Source: Colletotrichum lupini
Lineage: Eukaryota > Ascomycota > Sordariomycetes > Glomerellales > Glomerellaceae
Length of the DNA: 64,000 nt
Reading direction: 5' to 3'
Assembly (NCBI RefSeq): GCF_023278565.1
Contig: NC_064672.1
Coordinates: forward strand, 2,914,001-2,978,000
The notes beneath the pieces were generated by a model, which was not told the origin of the DNA, ran no database searches, and saw only the letters and a list, made by a program, of their open reading frames with translations. This document shows, in pieces, positions 22,722 to 33,442 of the stretch. Every line of letters starts with the position of its first letter. Position 1 is the first letter of the stretch. Position numbers and translations under genes: made by a program.

Positions 22722-23927
22722 TTACAAAGTGTCAGTGAGAAGCTTGTTGAGCTTGGCAATCTTGCCAGAGACGCTGAGGTCGATGGTCCGGTCGCCAATC
22801 TCGACAATGAGGCCTCCGACGATATCGGGGTTGACCTAGAAAGAAGGGCGTGTTAGTCACGGAGGAAACCAGATGTCAGATGCCGCAGCGTCTAGACCGA
22901 GATGGTCTCGGAGGGACAGCTCGGAGACGAGGGTAAGGCGATAAAACGTACGTTGTTGGTGACCTTGAGCTTCTTGCCCTGGCCGACGTAGGAGGACTTG
23001 GCGATGGAGCTCTCGAGGCGGTTGAGGGTCTTGTTGTCGAGTTGCTGAGAATGGGTGTCAGTGGCATGTTTTCAATGACGTCCCTGAATGCGTGTGCGAA
23101 ATTCCCTCGTTGATACGTTGCAACGTTCAAGGTACAACAGCTGTCTAGACATTTCGGGTCCGTCTTTGATTTCTTAACGACGAAACGCATATGCCCCCAT
23201 ATTCAAGTCTCGATTGAGAGAAAGGAAACCTACAGTGGCGCTGGTGACAGTGAGCTCAACCTCGCCGCGGGCGGCGCTCATGATCTCGGCGAACTTCTGG
23301 GTGATGCCGGGGAGGAGGCCGAGGCGGTTGTTCTCGGCGAGGGCGGCAAGGAAGTTCTTGACGGTCTCCTGGGAGCCGGCGCCGGCCTGCTTGGTGAGCT
23401 CGGCGACGATGGCGGACTTGTCCTCGGGGGTCAGGGTGGGCGCGGCGAGGACGGTGGTCAGCTTGGGGTCCTTGGCGAAGATGGCGTCGAGGGTGGCCAG
23501 GGCCTTGGCCGTGGGGTCCAGAGAAGAGGTCTTGGAGGCGGCGGTGTACTGTGATCGGGCAAAGTTAGCCGTCTGCAAGATCTTTGAGTGGTTTTCCCGT
23601 CCCGGTCGTGTTTTTCCCTCGATGCCTCAAAGTCCTTCCGGATAGCTCCCTCATTCCCCATCAATCCTCTCAATCAACAACTTCCTCCCCCAGCCAATTG
23701 ATCCAATTGAATTGCCCTCCGTCCAGGGGATAACCAGTATAACGAGAGGAACAAGTGCGTACCAGGGCAGTGGCGTAGGTGCCGTCGAGGCCAAAGACGG
23801 CGACGGGGGGCTTGACGGCCTCGGTCGCGGCGGCAGCGGCGTAGGTGCGGACGGCCGGGGCGCGGGCAACGAGGCGCGAAGCGGGAGCCGCCGCTCGGAG
23901 GGTGCGAACAGCCTGTCTCGAGAACAT
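22722..23927 (-). CDS. ATP5: ATP synthase subunit 5 (OSCP), mitochondrial
   Basis: Four exons in coding order, 23927-23763, 23548-23234, 23044-22952 and 22835-22722, give 228 aa, the usual OSCP size. OSCP sits at the top of F1 and couples it to the peripheral stalk of the mitochondrial ATP synthase. The N terminus is a clear matrix-targeting presequence, Arg- and Ala-rich (MFSRQAVRTLRAAAP). The core has AKDPKLTTVLAAP, then ENNRLGLLPGI. The C terminus has the family signature VNPDIVGGLIVEIGDRTIDLS followed by KIAKLNKLL. Introns are 214, 189 and 116 bp, all phase 0, and longer than average for this window. The start ATG is the first before the presequence. Identification is firm. Confidence 0.95.
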
Positions 23928-24562
23928 GTCGGGCGAAAGAGAGGTTCCGGTTGTGGTGGGTGGTGGAGTTCAATTGAAGATGGGAGACGGGCGGGAAGGG
24001 ATGGCTGGATTCGAACGAGACGCAGTGGTAGCTTGCGTCGGTTTTCGAGGTTGAGGTTTGAACTTCGGCAATTTAGGATGTTGATGCCTTGGGACCTTGC
24101 GGCTGCTTGCTGGTTGATAGGTAAGGCATCAACTTAGGTAAGCGGGTCAAGGGCTCGGGTCGGTGGAAATCGGAGGTGCTCGTTGTTACTGAACAGGCAG
24201 GCCCAAGCTCCACTCTGTGAAGCCAATTCTGGTGCAATGGGACGAAGCAATTCACTCGTAGCCTCACGACTTCAAGATGGAACTCCATGCAGTGTACCCA
24301 AAATACTCGAGAATGCACAGCGATTTGATCATTCTCAATTCTCGAATTCTCCAACCAAAGCCGTACTACCCGTTACCCAGTTTGTAGTCTACAGTGATAT
24401 CACAATAACCGCTTCAATGCCTACAGGCTCAGCAGTGTCAAAGCCCTACGCGCCAATCATCAGACCTCCCTTATTACCTTGCCAACCGGCGTGTTATCCG
24501 TGTTTCCCCAACGCCTAGACAATGCATGCATTCACACTCTCGAAAGGCTCGTCTGGCCTGTC
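23928..24562. other. OSCP promoter and Mob1 3' region
   Basis: 635 bp between two minus-strand genes. It must hold the OSCP promoter. I see no additional gene. Confidence 0.5.
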
Positions 24563-25539
24563 TCAGTCGCTCTCAATCATCTTCTCCGCGAGATCGTTCA
24601 AAGGACCATAAAAGTCCTTGCCACTAGCCAATTTGTGCTCGTCGACGAACAGAACGTACTGCTTGAAACTCGTGTTGAGATGGGGCTCCAGTCCAAGCTC
24701 TCTGATGACTGCGTAGTGGTGGCAGTAGACGTGGGCATAAACGCGATACATGCGCTTGAAGATCTGCCGCACTGTTGAGGGAAATGATTTGGGGAAGGCA
24801 ACACCTAGCGGTCCATGTTAAAAACAATATCCCGTTGAGCATGTCAAAGCAATACACACCAATTCTGCTCGGCAGGATTTGCTCGTCATCAATGTGACGC
24901 TGTACCCAGGCCATCAAGTGCTCAATGTAGTCCGGCGCGGCCATCTTAGTCGGCCTCTTGTAGTTTTCACTGTCCTGCCACAAGTACTCGAACTCGTCGG
25001 TTGCCTTCATCTCGGGGCATGACTGAGGCGAGCAGAATTCGGTAATAGCGCCGTAGAGGAGGTTGATCTGGTTGTAAAAGTCGACCACTGCATTTGGGTC
25101 GTGTCAGTCGTGCCGTTTCCTTTGGTCCACCTCTTGATTCCCCCGGATGATACTCACTATTGACTGCCAACCACTCATTCTCGTCTTCGCCTTCAGGCAA
25201 CTTCACAACCTTACGCAGGCTGCCGCCTCCAAGTGTAGCCTCAGCATACTGTCGCAGTGCAACACCGTTGTTGGCTCCCTTGACAGTACGCGCCCGAAAC
25301 TGGTTCCTAGCCGCTTTCTGGTTACTGCCGTCCTCGTAGTCATCGTCAGCAGCTGTCAATACTGGTTCTGGGATCTGCGGTTCAGGAGTCTGGATGACAG
25401 TCACGTCTCGATTGACGAGACTACCGCCATATTGCCGTGGGGGAGGATCGGGTACAGCTGGCGGTACTGGGGGTGGCAGCGGTGGTATTCCCGCCAGCAA
25501 ACCCGTCCTCACACTAATGTATTGCAAAAGGGACATCAT
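24563..25539 (-). CDS. Mob1-class kinase activator (Mob1/phocein family)
   Basis: Three exons in coding order, 25539-25158, 25087-24860 and 24804-24563, give 283 aa. Mob1 proteins bind and activate NDR/LATS kinases (Dbf2, Cbk1 and Sid2 types) that control mitotic exit, septation and polarity. The conserved core runs from [15 protein letters not shown] through [26 protein letters not shown], the acidic [38 protein letters not shown] and [16 protein letters not shown]. The two Cys of CSPQSC and the His of HVYCHH are the expected zinc ligands. The first ~75 residues are Pro-rich and variable. [10 protein letters not shown] favours the Mob1 rather than the Mob2 subgroup. Two adjacent ATGs (25539 and 25536) could start translation. 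A further short exon upstream cannot be excluded. Confidence 0.9.
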
Positions 25540-26685
25540 AGATGCGGTGTTGGGTGTAGTACTGACACTGTGAGGCCTGCGACCCTGTCCATGGTAGGCG
25601 GCGTCTATTATCGAAATGCGCGCGAAAGGAGGTTCGATGTTTAATGTTATCGTCGAAGGCTGCTCATTCCAGTGGTTAGCGGGGTAATGGAACAATTGAA
25701 ATCCAGAGGGAAGTCGCAGAGAGATGCCATTGATGTTGTAACATACCAGAAAATCATATGACGTCCAAAGGTGTCGACTCGATGCTCGTATCCTGTTTGC
25801 GCGACCGGAGGAGGTATGTCTGGAGGTGAAATGCCAAATCAAGATGTTGTTGGATCCACGGTGCGCTGTGTTGGCTGTTTGGGCGACATGAGGTAAGGTG
25901 CCTGTGAAAGGGTCCCCCCTACTGCAACGAAGGGATGAGTGATGTTTATGCGCTTGCCCAATCGGGGCGGTTGCTGGGCTGCAGGAGCCTAGCTGGTGGA
26001 TACATCAGCCACAGTTAGCCCCTGCCGGATGTGGCTGAAGACCGGGGCCTGTCCCGCTTCCCCCAGTGACGGACAGCCGGATGACATCGGGTGGGGCTCT
26101 TAATTCCCGGAGCCAGGACCCAGAATTACGGCATTTTGCATTTGCGGACGGTAAGATCCAATTGCTGTTGGTAGTTTTCGATGCCATTATACTTCGACTT
26201 CTAGCCTTAGGGCATCTGGAGACTTTCAACCGTTAATTCAGTCGAGTCACCCACTTGTGGCATCCCTGTCGTTTTCTCCGCAGACAAACTCAATCCTCCA
26301 CGAGGACTTCTGCCGGCCTGGGTTTTGAATAGCCTCAATTCCAAAGTGGAGACCATGTCATCCCCGCATTGGTAGTTCATCTCTTTCCCCTCATCGTTCC
26401 TCAGGGCCTATCCATAGCATGGCATTGGTGCCTTCGGTGCAAACCACACCGAAAGGTGAGTACTAGGCGGACATGAACAATGGACACAAACTTCACACAT
26501 GACCACAAGAGGGGAGGACCCGGCCTCACGCGGCGTCATGTCCGGACCGCAGATCTCGTGGGGATGAAATAAGAGCAGCGCGGTTTCCCCGCGTAACGTG
26601 ATGTCCGGGGTAGACACCATACACATCGCATCTATTTGGCTTCCCATATGCGGTCTTGATATTTCTCAATTGGAAGGTGACAGTC
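25540..26685. other. Divergent intergenic region, Mob1 / secreted glycosidase
   Basis: 1.15 kb between two divergent genes, presumably holding both promoters. An open frame continuing upstream of the Mob1 ATG has no family resemblance, so I treat it as leader. Confidence 0.5.
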
Positions 26686-29016
26686 ATGCGTGTTGTACAT
26701 CTTCTACCGCTGCTCTGCAGCCTCATCGAGGCCAAAATCGACAGGCAAAAGGTCGTCCAAGCCTTCAACCCTCGCCGAAATGCCAGTTCCCCTGAGACGC
26801 CTCTGCAGGTAGGCAACGGCAACTTCGCCTTTGGTGCCGATATCACGGGTCTCCAGACCTTCAGCCCCTTTGCGACGATGTCGACATGGGGATGGCACAA
26901 TTTCAGCTTGCCCACAACGCCTGGTCAGACTCAAATCGAAGGTGAGATAGCACGACCGAGAGGCGTACAACAGTATTGGGTCGAGAAAGCATGTACTGAC
27001 TCTCTTCACGTTAGACTACCACGGCACAGAATGGTGGACACACGGCCGACTTGTACAGTACAACATGGCCAACCCCTCAAACAACGACATCGCAGACTGG
27101 CTCCGCGAGAACCCACACCGTTTAAATCTAGGCACAATCGGCTTCTCCTTTTCCGACAGCAGCAATACGACAGTCACGGAGGACATGCTTAGCAACAAGA
27201 AACAGATCCTCGACATGTGGACGGGCGTCATCCGTTCCAGCTTCACATATAAAAACCACACCGTCAAGGTCGAAACCTGGGCCGACCCGTCCTTGGACAG
27301 CGTCGCCGTGTCCGTCGAATCAGCCCTCCTCTCCTCCGGCGCCTTATCCATCTTCTTCGACTTTCCCTACCCGACAAACGACAAGTTTGGCGCCCCGTTC
27401 GTAGGCGTCTTCAACCAGACGGACCTGCATAAGACATCCCTATCGACCCCTGGCGGAGGGGAGACCAACAAGGCCACGATCCATCACGATTTGACCTCCA
27501 CGCAGTACGACTTGTCACTCGAGTGGGATGTCGCCACTGGTGGTAGTGGTGCTATCAAACCACCGACCGACGGGAGCCATCGCTATGTCCTTTCGACCAG
27601 TGGGACGGATACGCTACGATTCACGGCCAATTTTGCGCCGTCTGCACCCGAATCCGTCCCCGAGCTTGACGGCGTCGTGGCGGCTTCGCGGGAATGGTGG
27701 CCGGCTTATTGGAACAACGGGGCCTTTGTAGACCTAACGGGGGCATCGGATGCCAACGCGACCGAGCTTCATCGCAGGATAATCCAGTCTCAGTATCTCG
27801 TGGCGGTGAACTCGGCGTCAGACTATCCTCCACAAGGTGATTTAGCGATCCAAACCCCCTATCAACTTCTCTGTCGCCCGAGAAGAGTGCTGACAGGGAC
27901 ATAGAGTCCGGTCTCGTGAACAATGGATGGTTTGGCAAGTTCCATGTAAGTTCCATCCTCCAAACCCCTTGATGAGGGACTACATCCAGCTCACACACTC
28001 GCTCCAAGATGGAAATGATCCTCTGGCACACCCTCCAATTCGCCCGCTGGAACAACCACGCCCTCCTCGCCCGCTCCCTCCCCCGAACCTATACCCACCT
28101 ACTCCCCACCTCCCTCAACCGCGCCTCAACCCAAGGCTACGCCGGCGCTCGCTGGGGCAAAATGACGGACCCCTCAGCCATCGACGCCCCCGGCGAGATC
28201 AACACCCTCCTCATCTGGCAGCAGCCGCACCCAATGTACTTTGCCGAGCTCGCCTACCGCCACGCGCCCACCCCGCAGACCCTCGCTGACTGGGACGCCG
28301 TCCTCACCGCGACGGCGGACTTTATGGCCTCGTACGCCTTCCTCAACGAGACGACGGGCGTCTACGACCTCGGTCCGCCCATGTACCCGGTCTCGGAGAA
28401 CACCAACCCCAACGCCACCGTCAACCCGACCTTTGAGCTCGCGTACTGGCGCTTCGGCCTCGACGTCGCCATCGCCTGGAAATCCCGCCAGAACGCTTCC
28501 GTCCCGGAAGCCTGGACCACCGTCAGAGATAACCTCGCGCCCCTACCCATCATCGACGGCACGTACCCCGTCTACCAAGACATCCCCAACATGTGGACAG
28601 CCAACACGACGACGGTGCAAGACCACCCGGCCATGGCCGGCATCTTTGGCCTCCTCCCGCCGCCGGCCTCGGGCCCGCCGCTGAACCGCCCCGCACTCGA
28701 GGAGACCGCTGCCCGGATCTGGGCGCTGTGGGACCTCGACGAATCCTTTGGCTGGGATTTCCCCATGCTCGCGATGAACAGCCTCCGCCTGGGCGACGCG
28801 AATCGTGCCGTCGACTATCTTCTCCACCCGACGTTCCAGTTTGACGACGCGGGATACCCCGTCGGCGGGACGAGGGTGCCGACGCCGTACTTCCCGAGCT
28901 CGAGTAGTCTGCTGCTAGCCGTGGCCATGATGGCTGGTGGTTGGGATGGTGAGGAGGGACCTCACTTCCCCAGCGAGTGGGATGTCCTAGTTGAGGGCTT
29001 CGTTCCTGGGTTATAA
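26686..29016 (+). CDS. Secreted six-hairpin glycosidase-like protein
   Basis: Exons 26686-26941, 27015-27836, 27905-27945 and 28009-29016 give 708 aa. The N terminus is a signal peptide (MRVVHLLPLLCSLIEA), and many N-glycosylation sequons (NAS, NFS, NTT, NHT, NQT, NAT) fit a secreted protein. An N-terminal beta-sandwich-like part (GNGNFAFGADITGLQTF, then WGWHNF) is followed by an (alpha/alpha)6 barrel from about residue 360: GLVNNGWFGKFHMEMILWH, ARWGKM, PGEINTLLIWQQPHPMYFAEL, and a C-terminal WDFPMLAMNSLRLGD. KFHMEM with the following WH resembles the active-site helix region in GH65/GH95-like enzymes, but I cannot assign a family or substrate. The 41-nt third exon is supported by phase and by the join NNGWFGKFH to MEMILWH. 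Confidence 0.82.
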
Positions 29017-29558
29017 TGAAGAGCATATACTTGTGAGCCAAGGGGGTAACGTATAAAGATATGGGCTTCCCTTGCAACTTTGTAAATAAACATTGATTTG
29101 AATGAGCGCCAGGTGACCGAGTGCTAGAGAGACGAGAAGAGCAAAACAACACGCACAACTTCAAGCTTTTCCCAGGTAATTTGTAAAACGCTTTAAAATC
29201 TATTCTGCTGGCGTCGGTCGTGATGACCGGACCCTGGATGACGAGCATTTCACAATATTCTGCTCAAGCATCCTACCAGCCTTCCACTGCGGCGTCGGAA
29301 GGACAAAGTGGACAGCCGGTGCGTTGTATCACTCGGCAATCACGTAGACCACACCAGGGTCTCGGGGTTTGGCTTCCTTTCCCAGCTCGAATCCAGCCCG
29401 AACCCATTCTCATCCGGCGTGCATTCGTGAGTCATATGGAGAATGAATAAAGAGACCATAAGCTGAGTTGCTGTTGTTCTGGTGGTCAGGGTTTTCCCGC
29501 GCAGAAATGTCATCGTGAAGGCGGGGGAGAGGGGGATAAGAACATGAACCAGAGAGAA
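29017..29558. other. 3'-3' intergenic region
   Basis: 542 bp between the converging glycosidase and LSM1 genes. Nothing beyond presumed 3' untranslated sequence is seen. Confidence 0.5.
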
Positions 29559-30261
29559 TCAGAGCAGGATCTCGCCCATGTTCTCGCCCTCGAAGCCCAG
29601 TGTGCTGAGCTTCTTGATCCGCCCCTTGTCGCGCGCCTTCTCCTTCTCCTTCCTCTCGTTTGCCAGGCCCTGAACCAGCTTAAGCTCGCCCGGCTCGTAA
29701 CCCACGGGTGGGTCGTCGTCCTTGTCGAGGTCGATCTCACCCAGGAGGAGCACGTTCTCGCCGCGAACAAGGAAGATGCCGCGCTTGATATCCGCAAAGA
29801 GGCCCCCTTCGCGGGGCGGGTTGGCTTCCGGGTCCGGGTGGGCGTAGACGCGCTCGACGGTGTCTTGAAGAACGAGGTTGGCTGAGAACAGGTAAAGGAA
29901 AGAGGTTCATTGTCAGCCTTTTTTCCAAGTACAGCTTCACGAGTTGTCTGGGGTTTTGTCGTTTACATACCGAATTGGTCCCAGCTACGGAGGACGCCAA
30001 TCAGTTTGCGCCCGTCGCGCAGTGCAACCATGAGCTTCTCTGACGGAAGGTTAGCGTTTGGTGTCGCGAAGAGTACCGCAGCACTCATGCGGCCGAGGCT
30101 GCCGTGGTATTTCCCATACTGTCGGTCATGTCCAGCAGCTGCGCCGCAGTGGTGAACATCTGAGGCGGGAGCTGAGGGGTCTGTTGGGGAGGCGGCGCGC
30201 GGCCGCCGAGAACGGGCTGGGGCCCCTGAGGAGGGGCATCGGAGATGTTGAGGTTTTCCAT
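29559..30261 (-). CDS. LSM1: Lsm1, Sm-like mRNA decay factor
   Basis: Exons in coding order, 30261-30120, 30039-29971 and 29881-29559, give 177 aa. Lsm1 is the defining subunit of the cytoplasmic Lsm1-7 ring, which binds oligoadenylated mRNA 3' ends with Pat1 and promotes decapping. A Pro/Gln-rich N terminus precedes the Sm fold. The Sm1 motif includes DKKLMVALRDGRKLIGVLRS and FANLVLQDT; the Sm2 motif is RGIFLVRGENVLLLGEID. The C-terminal extension (LVQGLANERKEKEKARDKGR to the end) is the helix characteristic of Lsm1 and not of other Lsm proteins. Introns are 80 and 89 bp, both inserted after the first base of a codon. Identification is firm. Confidence 0.93.
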
Positions 30262-31626
30262 TGTTATCTTGTTGTCATTGGTATGTGGTAGTTATTGCAT
30301 TCGGGCCTGTCCCAGTCCATCGATTTGGGCGCAAAAAGAGGATGCGAGGCGAATGCGATGCAGCAAAGCGAATGGGTGGATTAGAATGTGCCGCACAAGG
30401 ACATCATCAAGAGGAGTTTTCGAACACTCGTCAATAGCTTGCCTCAATCTTCTCGGTACGGGCAATCGTGCTTTGGTCGCTTCTTTTGGCTCAGAAACAC
30501 TGGGTGTGATCGATCAAGCCATCATCATCGTGGGGTCCTCCCTAGTACGGCTTGGTGGGTGTGGCGGTGTTCTCAAACGTAGCTCGAGTGTGGCATCGGA
30601 AAGCCTGTTTTTGCGTCATCCGAAGAGGTACAACAACATGGCAGAAGGAGCCGGGTGGAGCTGAACCGTCCAGGCAGAGACCGCAGGCACGGATCGTTTG
30701 CTGGTGGGAGGTAGGCGGCTAGGGCACGTGAAAGGCGGGGCATGAGTCAATCTCTGCTGTCAAAATTTCGGATGATCTCAGATGCATGCGGGGCAGTCGC
30801 GGTCCCTGACGGTACCTTGGGTGTTTGGGTGGTGCTGTGGAGGGGAAGCAGCCAGTTCAATCCGGATGTCTGCTCTCAACTTCCGATGCCTGCGCTGACA
30901 GACAGAAGGTAGACATTTGCGGTTGGTGAGGAAGGCTTTGTGTCGCGCCAGTGACATGGAGGAGACTAGGTTTTGGATCAGGTCTTGGAAAAGGTCTGGT
31001 CACACGAACCTCAGGAGGGTTGCAGCTTTCTTACGTCTAGCTTCGTGTTGTCTCTTTCTCACGATACTGCTCTCTGCGGACTATTGCGTTGGTCTATCTA
31101 TAATCAAAGAATCATTTGATCTCGCAAAGTGTCCCCAACAGTTCCAAAGAGCATTGGCTTTAGTCATGAATGGCCATGACTGCCATGAAAATACTCCCGC
31201 TTCGCCATTTCTCAGTTGCAGTTCTGCTCTTTGATGCTTCCCATGCCAGTCCTGGGCCGCCCCTTTTGATTTTCGTCATCTATAGCAAGCAAACCATCAA
31301 CGCCCATATCATAATGCAATTATTTTTCTTTTCTTGTTTTTCTTTCCTCGGCGGGTTAGTACGAGAGTTGTTTCGTCTGTAAACCGAATGGAGCCGACGA
31401 ATTACCAGGTGTGCTCTTCGGGGACATCGTCTCCTCCACCGGGAGTCAAGGAGCCTTTGGCACTTTCAGCTTCTTCGTGATCCATAGATCATCGCAGGGG
31501 CGCATCTTTGTTTAACAACAGCGGTGACCTTGGTAGCATATTGCACCGTGAAGATGTCTGTTTGCGCTAGGAACCAGGAGCAAACAAAAGCCAAGGAACC
31601 TCGGGCGTCTATGCGCCGGGTGCGTA
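30262..31626. other. LSM1 upstream / Nudix downstream region
   Basis: 1.37 kb between two minus-strand genes. It should contain the LSM1 promoter. No family-like reading frame was seen. Confidence 0.5.
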
Positions 31627-32223
31627 TCATGACTTCTTCATAGTGCATCTTGTCAATGCCTCGAGGAGCTCAGGTCGAGCTGCCAACGCATCTTTGGCCT
31701 GGGCGTATGTCATCCACTGGCGTTCCCTCTTGTGGCTCTCGGGCCAAGCTTCCTCTTGCGCTGTGACGGTAGCCTCGTAGAACCTATACAGGGCCTTGGC
31801 AGAGTCTTTGCTAGAGTGCTTCGGTGCTCTCGTCTCGACGATGTCTCCCAAATCATAGTCGATCTCGATAGTGATGCCTGCTTCTTCCCAGGCTTCACGC
31901 GCCGCCGCTTCGGTGCACTCCTCGTCTGTCTCCCAGCCGCCCTTGGGCAGTACCCAGCCCTTCCGACGGGTGGACTGGATGAGGAGGACGTAGCGCTTGT
32001 CCTTGGTTAGGGGAACAACACCAGCAACCAAGCGCTCGCCTTTGGAGTTGTAACCTGCGATGACCAAGGTGTTAGTGGGTCCCGCGCAGCGAGCAGGCGC
32101 ACCAGGGTCGGGGGAAGAGGCTCAGAATGGGAGGGGTATTGCCTCTGCCCCGTTTGCGCACTTACGCTGCTTGCTTCTTCCCGTGCGTGACTCCATCGTC
32201 CGCTCCTTATGAGAGGAAGCCAT
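31627..32223 (-). CDS. Nudix hydrolase, diphosphoinositol polyphosphate phosphohydrolase type
   Basis: Two exons, 32223-32166 and 32054-31627 in coding order, give 161 aa. The Nudix box starts at the second Gly of PKGGWETDEE and runs through REAWEEAGI; it matches GX5EX7REUXEEXGU. Upstream VAGVVPLTKDKRYVLLIQST and RRKGWVLPKGGWE are typical of the DDP1/Aps1/DIPP group, which removes beta-phosphates from inositol pyrophosphates and cleaves diadenosine polyphosphates. The first exon encodes only 19 residues plus one base, and the join gives KQRYNSKGERLVAG. A 111-bp intron separates them. The short size and missing targeting signal fit a cytosolic or nuclear enzyme. Inositol pyrophosphates are ligands of SPX domains, such as the one encoded at 55387-58973. 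Confidence 0.9.
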
Positions 32224-33409
32224 CTCGGAAAGCTCGTCTGTCGCGGGGTTTATTTTGGAATGTGTTTGGGGTCGGTTATGGTGGGGGGCTGCTCTGATGT
32301 GCGGTGGCGGTAGGTCCGGTAACTTTTTTTCCCTCGCAAGATGATTTGCAAGTCCAAATCTGTCCGGGCGGCGGTGGGTGTCGGGATTCGATGCGGGTTC
32401 AAAGGTTTTTCAACGACATGATCGCGCTTTTTTTTAAGTGATATGAGCTGTTGGAAATGGGAAAGGGTGCGATGCTGAATCACACGACAGCGAGAGAACC
32501 CTGAGTGAAGCGCAGGTTGTTGGCGCGTGTTGTAGCTTCGAACGAGACTCGGATTTGAGAACCAGTAGCAGCTACTAGATTTCTCTGCGAGATCCGACCA
32601 GGGCAGACCCCAAGGCGGTGCGATCGTAGGTGCGGCGGCGGCAGCAGCAGCAGCAGAGAGCGAAAGAGTGAAAGAGAGACCAGCTGAGGGAACGCTCGGA
32701 TGGATTCACCACCACGATGGAGAAACGAGTGGGACCAGCCTGTGTCGGGCCAGCAGTCGCACGCTTCCGGCCAAAGGGTAAACCTTGACCGTACCGAGTC
32801 ACTCAATGGCTTACAGAGAGCGAAGTCGGGGCAAGGCAGACAAGTGTCGTGTCGGCCGGGCGATGGAGATAGGACAGAAGAGCAAGAAAACTCGTCGTCT
32901 GGCTGGTTCGGGGTTTGAGAGTTCTGGGTGACAAAGGTTGCTTGTTGTAGACCAGAGAGGAGGCGGGAAGGAGGATGAAGCGGAAAGACGCGGCGTCAGA
33001 TATGACTGAGGCACGCACCACTGAGTGACGAAAGACCTTAGTGAGAAGGTAAAAGATGGGGATTGTATATCTTGGCTCAAGGAGCTGACGGCAACGGAAC
33101 GGACACAAGGAGCAAAGGTGTTCAACGTGGAAAGTGAAAGAAGTCAAGGCCGGGATGGGCCAGGATGGACGTAGGTTGCTCAGGCGGCGGTAGTAATAGT
33201 AGCTGGGAGCTCTGGTGCAGGCCAGAGAGTGGCATGTCTCGTGCCATAAGAGCAAAAATTGGGCGGGAACGGGCTCCAGGGGAAATTAAAGTTGATTTAT
33301 ATACTTAACCCTTTGAAGGCAGAGCTTGTGCCTCCAACAGCCCACGGTACCGAGCAGGGGGGAGGAGGGACTACTCAGTTGGTCTAGCTAGCTGGCAGGC
33401 TACGCTGGT

Positions 33410-33442
<33 letters not shown>

